A stretch of DNA of 64,000 nt from Umbilicaria muhlenbergii. Lineage: Eukaryota > Ascomycota > Lecanoromycetes > Umbilicariales > Umbilicariaceae. Positions 43,816 to 55,835 of this stretch are shown here, in pieces. Location of the stretch: the NCBI GenBank assembly GCA_000611775.1, contig KK106984.1, positions 774,364 to 838,363 on the forward strand, read 5' to 3'. The notes beneath the pieces are model-generated. The model was given only the letters and a program-made list of their open reading frames with translations. It was not told where the DNA came from and made no database searches. The number at the start of each line of letters is the position of its first letter. Position 1 is the stretch's first letter. Both the position numbers and the translations under genes were made by a program.

Positions 43816-46800
43816 GGGGAGCCACACAACGTAGATACGAACAGTATTGATTCCTTGTGATAGCCTTTTTCATACCAGCTATCGTCTCGGCGATGAGGAC
43901 TGCCTGAGTTGCCATTACGAGTATCCGTAGAGGTAGTCAATGAGGGGTGCAGAATCTATATTTCTATGACCGAGCTACTTCGTATGATCGATCCAAGTCT
44001 TAGCTGTTCGACGTCCCGAATGGAGTGACTATTGGAACTGAGGCATTCGAGAAGGAAAAGCAGTTGGGCGAGATGAGAGGGAGCCTCAAACTTATGCCTT
44101 GCAGAAGGTCGAGATAAGTCTCACAACAGACGCATGGCCAATCTTGACAGGCCTTTGTTGAGGTGTTGCGACATATGAAGCTCTGCAAGAGTGCTATGAG
44201 TCGGAGTTAAGAGGCATTGTAGAGCGGATTGGCGGGTGCGGGCATTCACTGCGCGCCCAAAGCGCAGGCGCAGGCGCAGGCGCAGGCGCAAGCGTATGAT
44301 TCGAGCTCGGCATGTGCCGAGAGCCAATTATCAAATTGCCCGAACGTAAGGCCGAGGAGGCTCCTCTGGGGTTGTTACCTTGAATAACAAAGTGTCTCAT
44401 CCTGTACCTCTCCCTTGACTCCTCCTTCTCACATCTGGACCTGCTGTCGGCAAGGTAAGCGCATGTGACGAGTCGAGCTTGATTAAGGGACCTTGTTATG
44501 TTCAAAATCTACCCACTTCACGTCAAAAGGGGCGAGTCCGGTTCGAGACCACCTCATGCTTTGGGTTCCAAGTGTAGTCAAAACAGCTTGTGTCTACGTC
44601 GTACGTCGCGCTCTTTTGTACTTCTTTTTCCTGTCACGTCTAGTCTCTCGAGCTCCCTGTTATTACTCCGGGGCACCCTTCATTACAGCATCTACGAGCA
44701 TATGACGTCTTCAGTACGCGTGCACTTGAGTCCTTTGATGATTGCGGCTCGTCGTATACATGGACAAGATGATCTTCGAACAAATGCAATGATACTCATT
44801 TGCAACAATTGATAACTTCCCAACTTCATTGTGGCTCTGTTTCATAAAGCACCTATAAATGTCTCGGCCAGAAAGTGCTCTGCTCTAAGAGCTAACACAA
44901 TCGCTGCCTCTGTGGTTACCATCACTACTCGCCTTTCTTCCTTAGGGTCCCCGAAGGTTCAGTCCATGGAAATATGGAGTCCAATGAGCAAACGCAAAAG
45001 CTTCAGGCCGACGGCAGTGATTGGGCAAACAGTATTTGGTGACCGGATGGTTGCACAAAGAAACGTTTTTGGTTTGGCGCGAGGTCGCATTCCTCGCTTC
45101 ACTCACCCCCTTTTCCCTACCAGATTACTACCAGGCGTGCCAGGCTCCTTTAGACCGTTAGCAGTCCCAGACGAAGCTCTTGTAGTCACGATTGTAAGAC
45201 AGCAAGGCAACGCAAAAAGAGCTGACAGTGTAATTATAAGCTGCTGTGGTGCAAACGATGAAGATGACACAAATGAATAAATGATCGAACCGGTTGCGTC
45301 ACTTCTTACCGGATTGGCCTAATTGGAACCAGTCCGGTATGAGGAAAGTGACTTGGAGTGCTGAGCCTGTCAGGGTGTTTGTAAGGCCTACATATCTTAT
45401 CCTCTACTACCTGTGAAAGCTCTCCCGTAGTAACCTATTGGATAAATCTCGAAGAGGCGACACAAACCGCGTGGGTGCCAAGCCAAACCACTGGGTCCGC
45501 TATATATGTCCGTGAGGAGCTGGGTTTCAATTGGTGGCGCTGCGGCAGCGGCATGAGCAGTGTAGCCTCCAGTGACGGCTCACTGCATCTTCGCAAGCGC
45601 GTTGGCGCCTTCAGATCATCGCCGGATGCAGAAGCGAGGAATGTGCCAGCCACGACCACGATCGCGAACTGGCCGCCGAGGCCGTGCAACTGAGCTTCGG
45701 GCAGTATTCGTAGATGTACAGAGTCTGAGCTTGGGAGGTAAAGTATGTACAACATGCTGCCATGATCTGCGAAGGTGACACGACCTGCTGCAGCCACACT
45801 CGTTTGCGATCCACCGTAGGTCTGTCGGTAAGACAGATAGTAAATTAGCGCCATGCTATCCAGAGCAAGCTTTCGGAGAGGCTAAAAGTTACCACGCTGT
45901 AATTCAAACGATGCTAGTCCTATAGCCCTCTTTACCGCTGAGTCCGATGGATCTCAAGGTTACCCTGATGTAGGCATCGAGTGAGACTTTGCCAGAACCG
46001 GATGTGCTCTGATACACCTCGTAGAATTGGGCCGACAATAGTGGCTATGAAGTTTGCAAGCCTGTGCGAGACGAACCCGGCAAAAGTGCCCGATGCGGGC
46101 AGGGCGGGCTCCTCAGCGTGGCCTCACAGGATATCCAAATACATATCGAGTCAAATGGCAAATGAGCGGAAGAGAAGAAGAATTACACAAAGAGATGCTG
46201 AGCCTTGTTGTCCAATCTCTCTTCCCAACAATCCGGTCGAGATCATTCAACAAAGGACATCATAGCCGGTTCAGGACCTGCGCTGACATGACAAGCATTG
46301 ATCACGGGCACTGCTCGGATGTCTGAAGCTGCTTGCTTCTGAAGAGTCCGGAAACGGTATAGGTGGGCCAAGTGCCGTCTGCAGCACACGGGTATGCGCA
46401 AGAGGTTCATCTCATACCCTCCGGCTATTCCCAATTACTTCCCAGACAAATGACAAACCATATTCTTCGTCCTTCCAGACAACACGGAGCTGGCATAGGA
46501 GTTTAGAGTTCGGACGAACTGGTGGAGATCGATTACCGTTGGTTCTCATAGAAGCCTTCCAGAAACTATCAACAATGGTCAACTGTGAACAGATCTGAAC
46601 CCAAGCAGATCGTACTTGCTTGTCCGGAGAGAACCTCCCTGTCTCTACCCCTTACGCCAAAGTTTGAAAGACAGCCCTTCCAGGACGCAGGCATCACAGC
46701 CTATATCGACGCAGAACTTGAGCGACAGCAAACGACTGCCACATGAGACAAGCTCGCTCAACTCGTCGACGAAAACTGCCATCGTTATCGACTGCTTGGC

Positions 46801-47002
46801 CCACCTCACACCCATTCTACCCAGCACAAGCTCAGCAAGTCATATCGTCACATTCCTTATCACCGCTCGCAAGCCTTCACCTTTGCAACCATCGAGTAAG
46901 GTCTGATCGTACCATCCGAGCTTCTTACCCCTTCTCGTCGGAAAAGAACCGTCCTGCTCAAAAAGTGACTTCCCTGTTATCTTGGAACACTAGCCTTCAG
47001 CC
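43816..47002. other. 3.2-kb region between RXT2 and the HMG-box gene
   Basis: Holds the divergent upstream regions of RXT2 and the HMG gene. A hexanucleotide array (GGCGCA x about 5) lies at 44,262-44,295. ORFs of 150 codons (44,831-45,280, plus) and 139 codons (45,435-45,854, minus) have no recognisable domain. The size of the gap allows a long 5' leader for the HMG gene, as is known for fungal mating regulators (inference), or a non-coding RNA. No conserved gene seen. Confidence 0.4.
44831..45280 (+). CDS. Doubtful ORF, hypothetical 149 aa
   Basis: An open frame with no domain, signal peptide or low-complexity pattern I can place. It ends in an acidic tail (GANDEDDTNE). It may be a chance ORF in the leader or promoter region of the HMG-box gene; reported only because it is the longest frame in a 3.2-kb gap. 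Confidence 0.15.
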   Translation: MALFHKAPINVSARKCSALRANTIAASVVTITTRLSSLGSPKVQSMEIWSPMSKRKSFRPTAVIGQTVFGDRMVAQRNVFGLARGRIPRFTHPLFPTRLLPGVPGSFRPLAVPDEALVVTIVRQQGNAKRADSVIISCCGANDEDDTNE

Positions 47003-48777
47003 ATGTCAATCACAGCTATGGTGAAGCAACGCCCTCCGTCGCCGGCGCCATCTAATGGGGGAGAGCTGCAGTACGGGCTGCACCACTTGGTGCAACACAA
47101 CGCCGCAACACATCATCAGCCACAACAGTATACCTTCGATGATGCCGGATACGCCCAGTCGGGTACGACCGCACCCTATGACTCACCTGCCTCTGGCCAC
47201 TTGATGGCAGACCAATACGGTAGAGTCCTCTACCGCGGCGCGTATGGCGAATCGAACGACGTAGGGTTGGGTATCCAATACGTATGTGACTGATTTTTGA
47301 GACTTGTTGTTGGGAACCTGTGGTGTATTAACAATATGCTTAGAGCGGATATGAAAGCCCGATGTATTACCAAAACAACAACAATGGATATTACGGTGCC
47401 ACTCCAGAACAGCACAATGTGGGTTCATGATGGAAAGCGATAATGTTTGCGAGCTAATAGTTGCTGGGGTAGTACTACCCTCATGGCTACCATGTTAACA
47501 CTCCCCCCACACCTACCGCTTCCGACCAAAGTAGTGGAGGAGGAGGGAGAAAAACTCGAAGTGGTCATCCCATAGCGCCGAACGGATCGTCACAAACCTC
47601 GAAAGCCGGCAGCCTGGATAAAGCTCGTGCATCTGGTTCCCCAAGAGTAAAGAAATCGGCGAAACATGCGAAGAGTGACAAGGCCAAGGTCCCGAAGATC
47701 AATGCTCCGCTTAGCGAGCTCACCAAAGACTTCGAACATATTCCCATCCGGAATATGGAAGAGTGGGTGAATAGGCCAGCAGAGGTCAGATTGAAAGAAG
47801 TTGAGAAAAGGAAAGGATATGTGACTCGGCCCATGAACTCTTTTATGCTCTACCGGTCGGCATATGCGGAGAGGACGAAGCTGTGGTGCCTTCAAAATAA
47901 CCATCAGATCGTGTCATCGGTCTCCGGTGAAAGCTGGCCTTTGGAGCCTCCAAAGATTAGGGAGCAGTACAACGAATACGCGCGAGTGGAGAGGGACAAC
48001 CACCAAAAGGCGCATCCTGGGTATAAATTCTCTCCAAGCAAAGCACAGGGGCTCAACAGGAAGCGCAAGGGAGTCTCTGAAGGGGTGGATGAAGAAGAAC
48101 CGAGCGATCTTGACGACCAAGATTTTGATTGGAGACCATCCGCAGAGAAAAGGTTGAAGGCGAAGCAGGTTAGGAGAATAGGCCGAGATGCAGGGTACCC
48201 GGCAAATAGTGCACCGCAAGACCTACTGGGAATGATGCCGTTAGAGCCAAATACGAACATGAACAGGTCATCATATCAGGCAACAAACCCAGGGAAGCCA
48301 CTCCCAACCGCTATGGCAAGCCAGGACCTATATGGCCAATACCTACAAACTACAATCCATCCAAACATCAACGGCCATAACATTGAAGACGTACGATTTC
48401 GGAAAACAGATACCCCAAGTATGAATTATGGACTTGCGCAACCTATAATCGGGCTTCCTGGTGCCCACCATTACGAGCTGTTGGATCATCATTCAAACCA
48501 CGACGGTGCACCGACGTTGAGAGAACCCCAAGTAGATCCCCAGTTATTGGCGTATGACGACGATTGTCTGGGGCCATCCAACGGCTTGGTGTCGATCCAG
48601 CAATATAAAGATTATGACCAAGACAGTCTGTTTGGAAATGGCTCACAGCAACTCGAATATCAGGAAGCGCCGACGTACAATGCTGTTATGGACCCGTGGC
48701 AAATAGAAGGCGAGGCCGGCCATGTTGACGCTGCCGACGAATTTGATAGATGGATGGAAGAGAACAACAATAGGTGA
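47003..48777 (+). CDS. FMF1: HMG-box transcription factor, FMF-1/Ste11 type
   Basis: Three-exon model: 47003-47281, 47344-47418, 47473-48777, giving 552 aa. A single HMG box lies at about residues 235-310 (RPMNSFMLYRSAYAERT, NNHQIVSSVSGESWPLEPP, HPGYKFSPSK). This spacing and the VSSVSGESWP text match the fungal fmf-1/PaHMG5 family, relatives of fission-yeast Ste11 that control mating-type genes and fertility. The N-terminus is rich in Gln, His, Asn and Tyr. A Lys-rich linker precedes the box and an acidic segment follows. Intron 2 (54 nt, GTGGGT...GGGGTAG) was chosen because it joins EQHN to YYPHGYHVNTPP. It is not a MAT-locus gene by context. Confidence 0.85.
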
Positions 48778-49954
48778 ACAGCAAAGAAAGAACGACCCTG
48801 GGCGTCTGCATTTTGGAGAACAGTGAGAATGCATGCGATCAGCTGCAAAGGTACTGGGGCCCCTTGCTCTGTTTAGATGATTGGCAAGGCGCTGGTGGTG
48901 TTTCAATCGACAGCGGGAATGGGAAAGCGTGATCACGAATAGATTGGCGTTTTTGGTATTGGTGCCTCGCGGTGTAAGCAAGGTTTGATTGTCAAATACC
49001 GGATAGGAATACCCATAGAGTTGGCTGGTTGTTTCTTCGATGGCGTTCATGTTACGGAGTGCAATCGCCCATTTCGACGATCAATAGGTAGCCTCTGGTA
49101 AGACCGGGACTTAATTTTCTAAGTACTTTGTATAATGATAGTCCAGCCCGAAGGGTTAGCATGATGATGAACAAGGAAGCGTTTGTGCTGTGACCATTTC
49201 CAAGCCGAAGAAAGGTCTACGTGAGACAGCGGAGGAGCTCGTAAGCTGCTCTATTGTGGCACTGTCAAGGTGTTCGGACAACTCTCTCGGCGTGAGAAAG
49301 TCATCCCAACAAGAAATCCGTCAAGTTGAGGGAGCTCAAGTTATTGTAGTAGACACGGTCCTCGTCCATCCTGTATTTGAAGAGCGTGTAAGCAACGCAT
49401 AGCCGCATCAGCAGCCGCGGGCCGGCTGACATGTCTGGGGCTTTTTGGTTGTACAACCAATGCTACAGGATCACAATGGCTGCACTCACCCGGTCAAGGT
49501 ATCACGTTGTTGTCTGGCATGGCAGAACAATGAATCATTCTTCTTTCCAGAACAAGTACCAAAGCTGGAGGTAATCTGCTCTTCAGACCGACATCGCCCA
49601 TGGACCAGATCTGCTTTGTGCAGCGCCTGACAGGGAGGACAAGAAGTGCCGTAGGGTCTTCTCGATCAGAGAATATGCTCTGGCTAAGAGAGTCTCTTAT
49701 GGAAGTCTAGGCAGAAGTTGAGGTTCAACATGGACTGTTTGCTTATCGGCGCTAAGGTAAGATGAGGCAACACTCCTAAGGTACATAAGGTAGCCCCGGC
49801 CACTCGCTATGGCACCTTGGCGCGTCCACTCTTCTCAAGTCTTCCGCGTCCTCTTCATCCTCGTCCACAATTAACTTGCGTTGATGACCTTGCGCATTTC
49901 TACCTCCGTGCCAATGTAGTGCTGTGCTGCTGTAGGGAAAGCCCCATCTATCTC
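48778..49954. other. Intergenic region HMG gene-PSF1
   Basis: No gene recognised. Positions 49,752-49,795 carry three TAAGGTA-type motifs about 160 bp upstream of the PSF1 start, like those upstream of ORC1 and the TMF-type gene. Confidence 0.4.
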
Positions 49955-50729
49955 ATGTACGGTGAGTCGGGCTACAAGCTGGTGGGTAACCCTGTAGGCG
50001 CCCTACCAACATCCTCTCGTACTGACCGGAAGACAATTGGCAGGTCCAACATGCGAAAAGGACACAAGGGTTACAACACCTACCACCCTATCAGACAGAG
50101 ATTGTCCGTGCAGTCGTCCGCGAAGTCCGAGATTTAGACAAAGACGTGGCCAACATCTTAGCCCGGTTTCAAGGGCCCTTCAACCCTTCAGCAGAACCCG
50201 CAACGGCATGTAACGTGCTTGTCAACCATCTATGTATACGACGCAACAAGCGGTGTCTACTTGCTTACCATCGAGTCCGTTCAGAGAAGTTGGAGGAGAT
50301 GTGCTGGAACGGCGGCGATGTGATCGACCAGGCACAGCAGCAGAACCAAGTGACTCGGAACGGGAACGGGGATGGGCCCAGCCTGGGTTCAGAGGCGGGC
50401 AACCAAAGCTCGTTGAGCCCCGAGGAAGAGGAATATGTCAGGCAGTACGGAGATATGCTTGCGGCTTACAAGGGGCAATGGACGGACATTGATCTAACCG
50501 GCAGCCTGGAACCACCAAGAGATCTTTTCATTGATGTGCGCGTATTGAAGGATGCCGGGGAGATCCAAACGGAATACGGGTGTGTTGAGCATGGCACTTC
50601 TCTATCCTCGATCCACTGACACAGGTGTGTGGCAGAGCGATCACCTTGACGAAGAATAGCCAATTCTATGTCAGGCAGGGAGATGTCGAGCGTCTCATAG
50701 CGCAGGGTTATCTGCAGAAACTCGACTAG
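49955..50729 (+). CDS. PSF1: GINS complex subunit Psf1
   Basis: Three-exon model: 49955-49981, 50044-50579, 50636-50729, giving 218 aa. Psf1 is one of four GINS subunits that join Cdc45 and MCM in the replicative helicase. Landmarks: MYGESGYKL from the short first exon, LPPYQTEIVRAVVREVRDLDKDV, NHLCIRRNKRCLLAYHR, EEYVRQYGDMLAAYKGQW and LEPPRDLFIDVRVL, then the C-terminal B-domain ITLTKNSQFYVRQGDVERLI. A Gln/Asn/Gly-rich insertion (about residues 103-130) separates the halves. All splice phases agree (0, then 2). Confidence 0.93.
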
Positions 50730-51580
50730 GACTTGATACGACGCAACACCTCGTGGGACCTTCGATCCGCCCGATCGCTCCACCGAGCTTCAGTGACCTC
50801 TATTTGGGACATAGCAACTCGTGATGACTCCCTCCCCACTTTTCGGGAGCCACAGCGACGTCTGATGGGCCAACTCTCCGCTCTGCGTTCTGGTTGCATG
50901 CGGGGGAGAAACCTGCCTGGGGCATGTGTAGCCACGACGGCAGAGATCAATTATCCCATCACCTCCAACATTTCGTCTGGTAATAGTGTCTTGCCGTGCT
51001 TGCCTGGGTGTCACTCGGCAAGACCAATGTGCGGGGCCCTGCATTGCCGCAGTCCTGTATGTCGTGCTCGGCAGGGTTGCGCGAAGGATCATCGGTGGGG
51101 AAGAACAGAAACAAATCGTTGTGGTCCGTGGATGTTAAATAACGGCCTTGTTGCTACCTTTGGATATATCGTAGCTAACTCTGTCGCAACATGACGTGCC
51201 CTGGGATCGATGATGGGCACCACAGGGTAGGAGGAGCTGTTTACCGTGGAGCCATCACTGTACTTTCAACGCCTATCGTTTAGCATACATATTTCAGAGA
51301 TAAATAGTCGACCAGTTATACTCTGTTGTACATTGCAAAACCATTGCAGGGTCATTACTGTATTGTAGGTCCTCCGGCATGTGCTGCAAAGGAAGCCTCG
51401 GGCCGTTCTTCACGAGGCACAAGTGCGACGTGCCGTAGTCGGAGAGGACAGATTGACTCCGGAGTAGGCTCCTTAGGCCTCGTGCTCCCCAGTTCCCCTC
51501 GCTCCCGCAACCCTGTCTTTTCTGCCTTCAGGTTTTGGCTTTTGGCTTTTGGCTTTTTGCCTTTACGCACTACGGTATGC

Positions 51581-51611
<31 letters not shown>

Positions 51612-52053
51612 TTCACTTTTTCCTTCTTCCAAGTTCCAACCCCTAGCCGGATCGGGCCGAGCATATGTCAGATACTAAGGTACTATGCAAAAATCAATGG
51701 TAGCAGCGGATCAGAACCCAGAATCACGGGCTTGTGCTAATAGGCGAAGCTCTATCAGTCGGCAGATGGCCAATGGCAGATGGCCAATCGCGGATGGCCA
51801 TGGCACCATTCAAGGCTTCAAGAATCTCTTTGGCCTGTTTCCACCCCCATGAACTCTTTTTCGACTGTACATACTCCTGTCCTGCTTCTCACGAGAAGGG
51901 CGCTCTTCCTGTAAAGTGTTCTGGGGCCCTGCTCATCCTGCAAATCGCGTCTTTTCTTGCCATTCGCCACTTATGATGCGCTGGTGAGTTCCTTCTCTCT
52001 CTGCGGGGCCAGCTGCGGCGTTGACAAACCGCACATAGCCCATAGGAGAGAGC
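50730..52053. other. Intergenic region PSF1-VSB1-like gene
   Basis: No gene recognised. At 51,531-51,565 TTTTGGC repeats and at 51,582-51,620 TTTTCCA repeats form a T-rich stretch. Near 51,762-51,800 ATGGCCAATGGCAG-like doublets occur. It presumably includes the promoter of the downstream transporter. Confidence 0.4.
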
Positions 52054-55000
52054 ATGGCAGCATCATCGCCTGCGAGACACAGGAGCGCGTCCCGACTTTC
52101 AAGGCTACTCCCGCAATCCCAGACCCCCCCAAACCAGAGCACAAGTGATGCTGAGGCATCCTCGATTGGGATTCCAGCACACGTCGAGGATCGTCCTTAT
52201 GGCGTGCAGTTTCCCCGGCATGAATCTTCTCCATCCGCCATGTCGTACTCTTCGTGGACAAGCCAGAAGACACCGGCAAGGTCTTACTATCAACGCTCAT
52301 TCCAAGGCTCGCTTGGTGAGACAAAGCTTGCTGCCAGAACATACACCTTCCTCAAAGCGCTGACAGAAACCAGCTGCAGCGGACGCGGCTCACAACGCTT
52401 CTCAGTGCGTACGCGAGGAGACTGCTGAACTAGCAACGTGGGCATTGTCGGACGCGGCCTCCGTACTCAGTGGCACTTCTCCTGCCCGACAACATACCTC
52501 CTCATCTACACCGACGACCACGGCCACGAACCATGACTCATACCATGGCGCGAACTTGGATCCGGAGGTTTTCACAGGCCGTGAGTCGAATGATTCATCC
52601 CACCCAGGTGCTATACAGGAGGGTTCCGAACCGGCTTCTCCAGGAAGTACCAGAGCCTCTCAAAAATCGCCAGTCACGTCTGTTCTTACTGAGATGATAC
52701 GCGCCTCTCCATCTACGGAAGACGAAACTGGTGTAACCAAGGGGAACAATAGTCAGATCGGAAGCCTGCCAGTAGAAATACAAGACGACGAGGGTACATT
52801 TCAAGCTGGCGAACGAACACCGTTGATTCAGAAGGCATCAGCGTCGGATTTAGGGCATTGCGTACTATCTACGAGGACATACGAGCTTGAAAGCCAGAAG
52901 AGCCATCATAGGACGGCAGTCTCTAGGGTCCGTGAAGCGCTGAGATGGCCAAAAGAACAAGCATTCGTTGTTGTAGGAAGGGTAATAAACCCAAAGACAT
53001 GGGACAAGAAATCGATCTGGGAGCAAGGGGTACTTCAACCTGCTCGTTATGTACCTGCTGTTATCCTAGGTTTGCTCCTTAACATCCTCGATGCCTTATC
53101 CTACGGTACACCAGGCGCGGTAGCCCTTCTTTCAGAGTGACGCCAGCTAACATGGTACAGGCATGATTTTGTTCCCCTTGGGTCAGCCAATCTTCGAAAG
53201 CCTCGGTACCGATGGGATTTCCCTGTTTTATGTTAGTTGTATAGTGTCTCAACTTGTGTACTCTCTTGGCGGAAGTGTCTTCAGAGGTGGGGTTGGTTCC
53301 GAAATGGTGGGCTTTCTCATACCATGAACTTTTTCAATAATAACTCTTCGCTGACATGGAAGAAGATTGAAGTCGTGCCTTTCTTCCATAAGATGGCCTT
53401 TACGATCATCGGTCGGGTCGGCGAGAACAATGCGAAGGCCGTACTTGCAACAACAATACTGTCTTATTCGATGAGCGCTGTTCTGACCGGTCTGGTGTTT
53501 TTCATCATGGGATCCTGTAAGATCGGTTTCTTGATTGGCTTCTTCCCTCGACACATTTTAATCGGCTGCATTGGTGGTGTTGGGTGGTTCCTGGTGGCCA
53601 CAGGATTGGAGGTTTCGGCCAAGCTTGATGGTAATCTTGAGTATACGTTGGCGACTTTGAAAAGTTTAGTGAAGCTTGACACGCTTTTCCTTTGGCTGAT
53701 ACCCCTGCTTCTTGCGATTGTGCTTTTGACCATTCAGCGTTGGACCAAACACCCGCTGCTGTTTCCGACCTACTTCTTTGCAATACCCGCAGTCTTTTAC
53801 TTCTTTGTAGCAGCGATACCGGACCTAAGCGTGGGCCAGCTCAGGGACCAAGGTTGGATATTCGCTGCCCCAGAAGCCGGAGTCCCGTTCTATCACTTTT
53901 ATGAGCTTTACGGTACATGCACAGGGCCCGCATAATCCCTGAAACAAGCTAACTAGTTCTTTCTAGATTTTAAAGCTGTTGATTGGAAGGCGCTCGGGGC
54001 CACGGTTCCCGCAATGTTCGCGTTGACCTTCTTTGGCATACTTCATGTTCCGATCAACGTTCCGGCTTTAGGTCTCAGCGTGGGAGAGGACCATGTTGAC
54101 GTCGACCGCGAGCTCAGGGCCCATGGCTACTCGAATGCTCTATCGGGACTTTGCGGGAGTATACAAGTAAGGCAGGCATCTGACCTAGCTGTTCGTAGAG
54201 AGCCAGCTATCTCATGGGCATGCTGATTATGAAGTCAGAACTACCTCGTTTACTCAAACAGCTTGCTGTTCATACGAAGTGGGGGCGACAGCCGCGTTGC
54301 TGGGTGTATGCTAGCCATTAGTACCTTTGGGATTCTTGTTACTGGCCCTGTGATCGTTGGCTACATTCCAATTATGGTTGTAGGAGCTCTCATATTCACG
54401 CTCGGGATTGATCTCATGCGAGAGGCTCTTGTCGATCCATGGGGAAAATTACATCGCCTAGAATACCTCACTGTTTGTCTCACCCTTGAGACAAGCCTCA
54501 ATTTAAAACTGACACGCGGCAGATCCTAATCATTGTGGTCACCATGGGCGCATACGATTTCGTGGTGGGAATCCTCGTAGGTATTGTTCTTGCATGTGTC
54601 AGCTACGTTCTGCAGACATCGCAGGTATCCGCTATCAGGGGCACGTTGTCTGGTAATGTTGCAAGCTCAACCGTCCGACGCCATCCAATTCAGCACCGCT
54701 TCTTAGAGGACGTCGGCCAGCAGATTTATGTCATCAAGCTCGCGGGCTACCTATTTTTCGGCACCATTGTAGGCGTCGAAAACCGGATACGGGCTCTGCT
54801 CGACGGCACAATCCCTGGTCAGCCAATCCGCTTCCTCGTCCTTGATGTAGCCAATGTCCATGGGGTGGACTTTTCCGCAGCGGAAGCGTTTAGTCGGATC
54901 AATAGGGTGCTGAACAGGAAGAATGTCGAACTCATCATGTGTGGCATTACGGTAGTCAGTGAGGTCGGTAGGAGCTTGTCGAACGTGGGCTTTTTCGACG

Positions 55001-55835
55001 CCGACGGGGTCCAGCTGTTCGAGGACCTCAACTCAGCGCTGGAATACTGTGAGAATGAGCTTCTCAAGGCTTTCTATCAGCAAAGCGATGCTCTGGCGCA
55101 TAATGGTGCCGTATCTCAGCACTTAGGCGAGTACCACTGTCTTAATCATTATTCGTCTGATAATCAAGCCCTTGTTAATCGGTCAGTAGATGTGCGCAAG
55201 CACGCATCGAATTCGTTGTCTCAGGAGACCATGTTCAGCTCTCCGCGAAGGCTTCAACTGCGGGAGGTGGCCAATGCAACACTTCATGATGAGAATGTGG
55301 TGCCGCCCACCAAGTGGCAACAGCATGAGCAGCCACTATCACTCATCTTGCAGACATTCTCAAATCTCTCGGCTAAGGACGAGGACTTCTGGTTTCGAAT
55401 CGCCCCATTCTTCAAACGCAAGGAGTACAGCGGCGGCACTGTCCTCTACAACCGTGGCGACCCCTCCGTTGGCTTTTACCTCCTCGAAGTTGGCATCCTC
55501 AAAGCGGAATACATTTTGCCGCAAGGCCAATTCTCGGAGCTGATTGTCGCGGGCACGACGTGTGGGGAGCTCCCTTTCTTCTCAGGCACGAATCGGACCG
55601 CGACGACGACGGCGGAGCGGCACTGCGTTGCGTGGATGCTGAACCGTGAGAAGTGGGAAGATTTGCAGAGGAACCAGCCGGACATCGCCCAGGAGCTGTT
55701 GAAGATTAGCTTGAAGCTGACAAGCGAAAGGATGGATGCTGTTACCAAGTAAGTGGGATGGGCATGCGTGCATCTCGCCACATACGGGCAGCTTGCTAAC
55801 CGTCCATTAGGTACATCTTGATGACAAGTGGGTAA
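52054..55835 (+). CDS. VSB1: SulP/SLC26-family transporter with STAS and cNMP domains (VSB1-like)
   Basis: Eight-exon model: 52054-52315, 52374-53105, 53161-53306, 53366-53912, 53967-54166, 54239-54472, 54523-55748, 55811-55835, giving 1,123 aa. A Ser/Thr/Pro-rich cytosolic N-terminus (about 270 residues) precedes SulP membrane helices ([60 protein letters not shown]). A STAS domain follows (about 765-870; [20 protein letters not shown]), then a cyclic-nucleotide-binding-like fold (about 1,010-1,100; [29 protein letters not shown]). The same architecture occurs in yeast YGR125W/Vsb1, a vacuolar-membrane protein needed to store arginine. Vacuolar location and basic amino acid role are inferred. 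The last exon adds only eight codons. True sulfate permeases lack the cNMP part. Confidence 0.88.

Noticed and set aside
44510-44580. tRNA gene suggested by GGTTCGAGACC (B-box-like)
   Set aside because: No matching A box at the right distance and no acceptor-stem complementarity could be drawn.
45435-45854. 139-codon minus-strand ORF as a gene
   Set aside because: No domain, no splice partners, and a competing plus-strand ORF overlaps; composition is typical of intergenic DNA.
47003-48777. Mating-type locus (MAT1-2) HMG gene
   Set aside because: HMG text matches the fmf-1/PaHMG5 family, and no MAT neighbours (APN2, SLA2, alpha-box genes) are present.
51690-51760. tRNA-like B box GGTTCTGATCC on the minus strand
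   Set aside because: Flanks do not form acceptor, D or anticodon stems.
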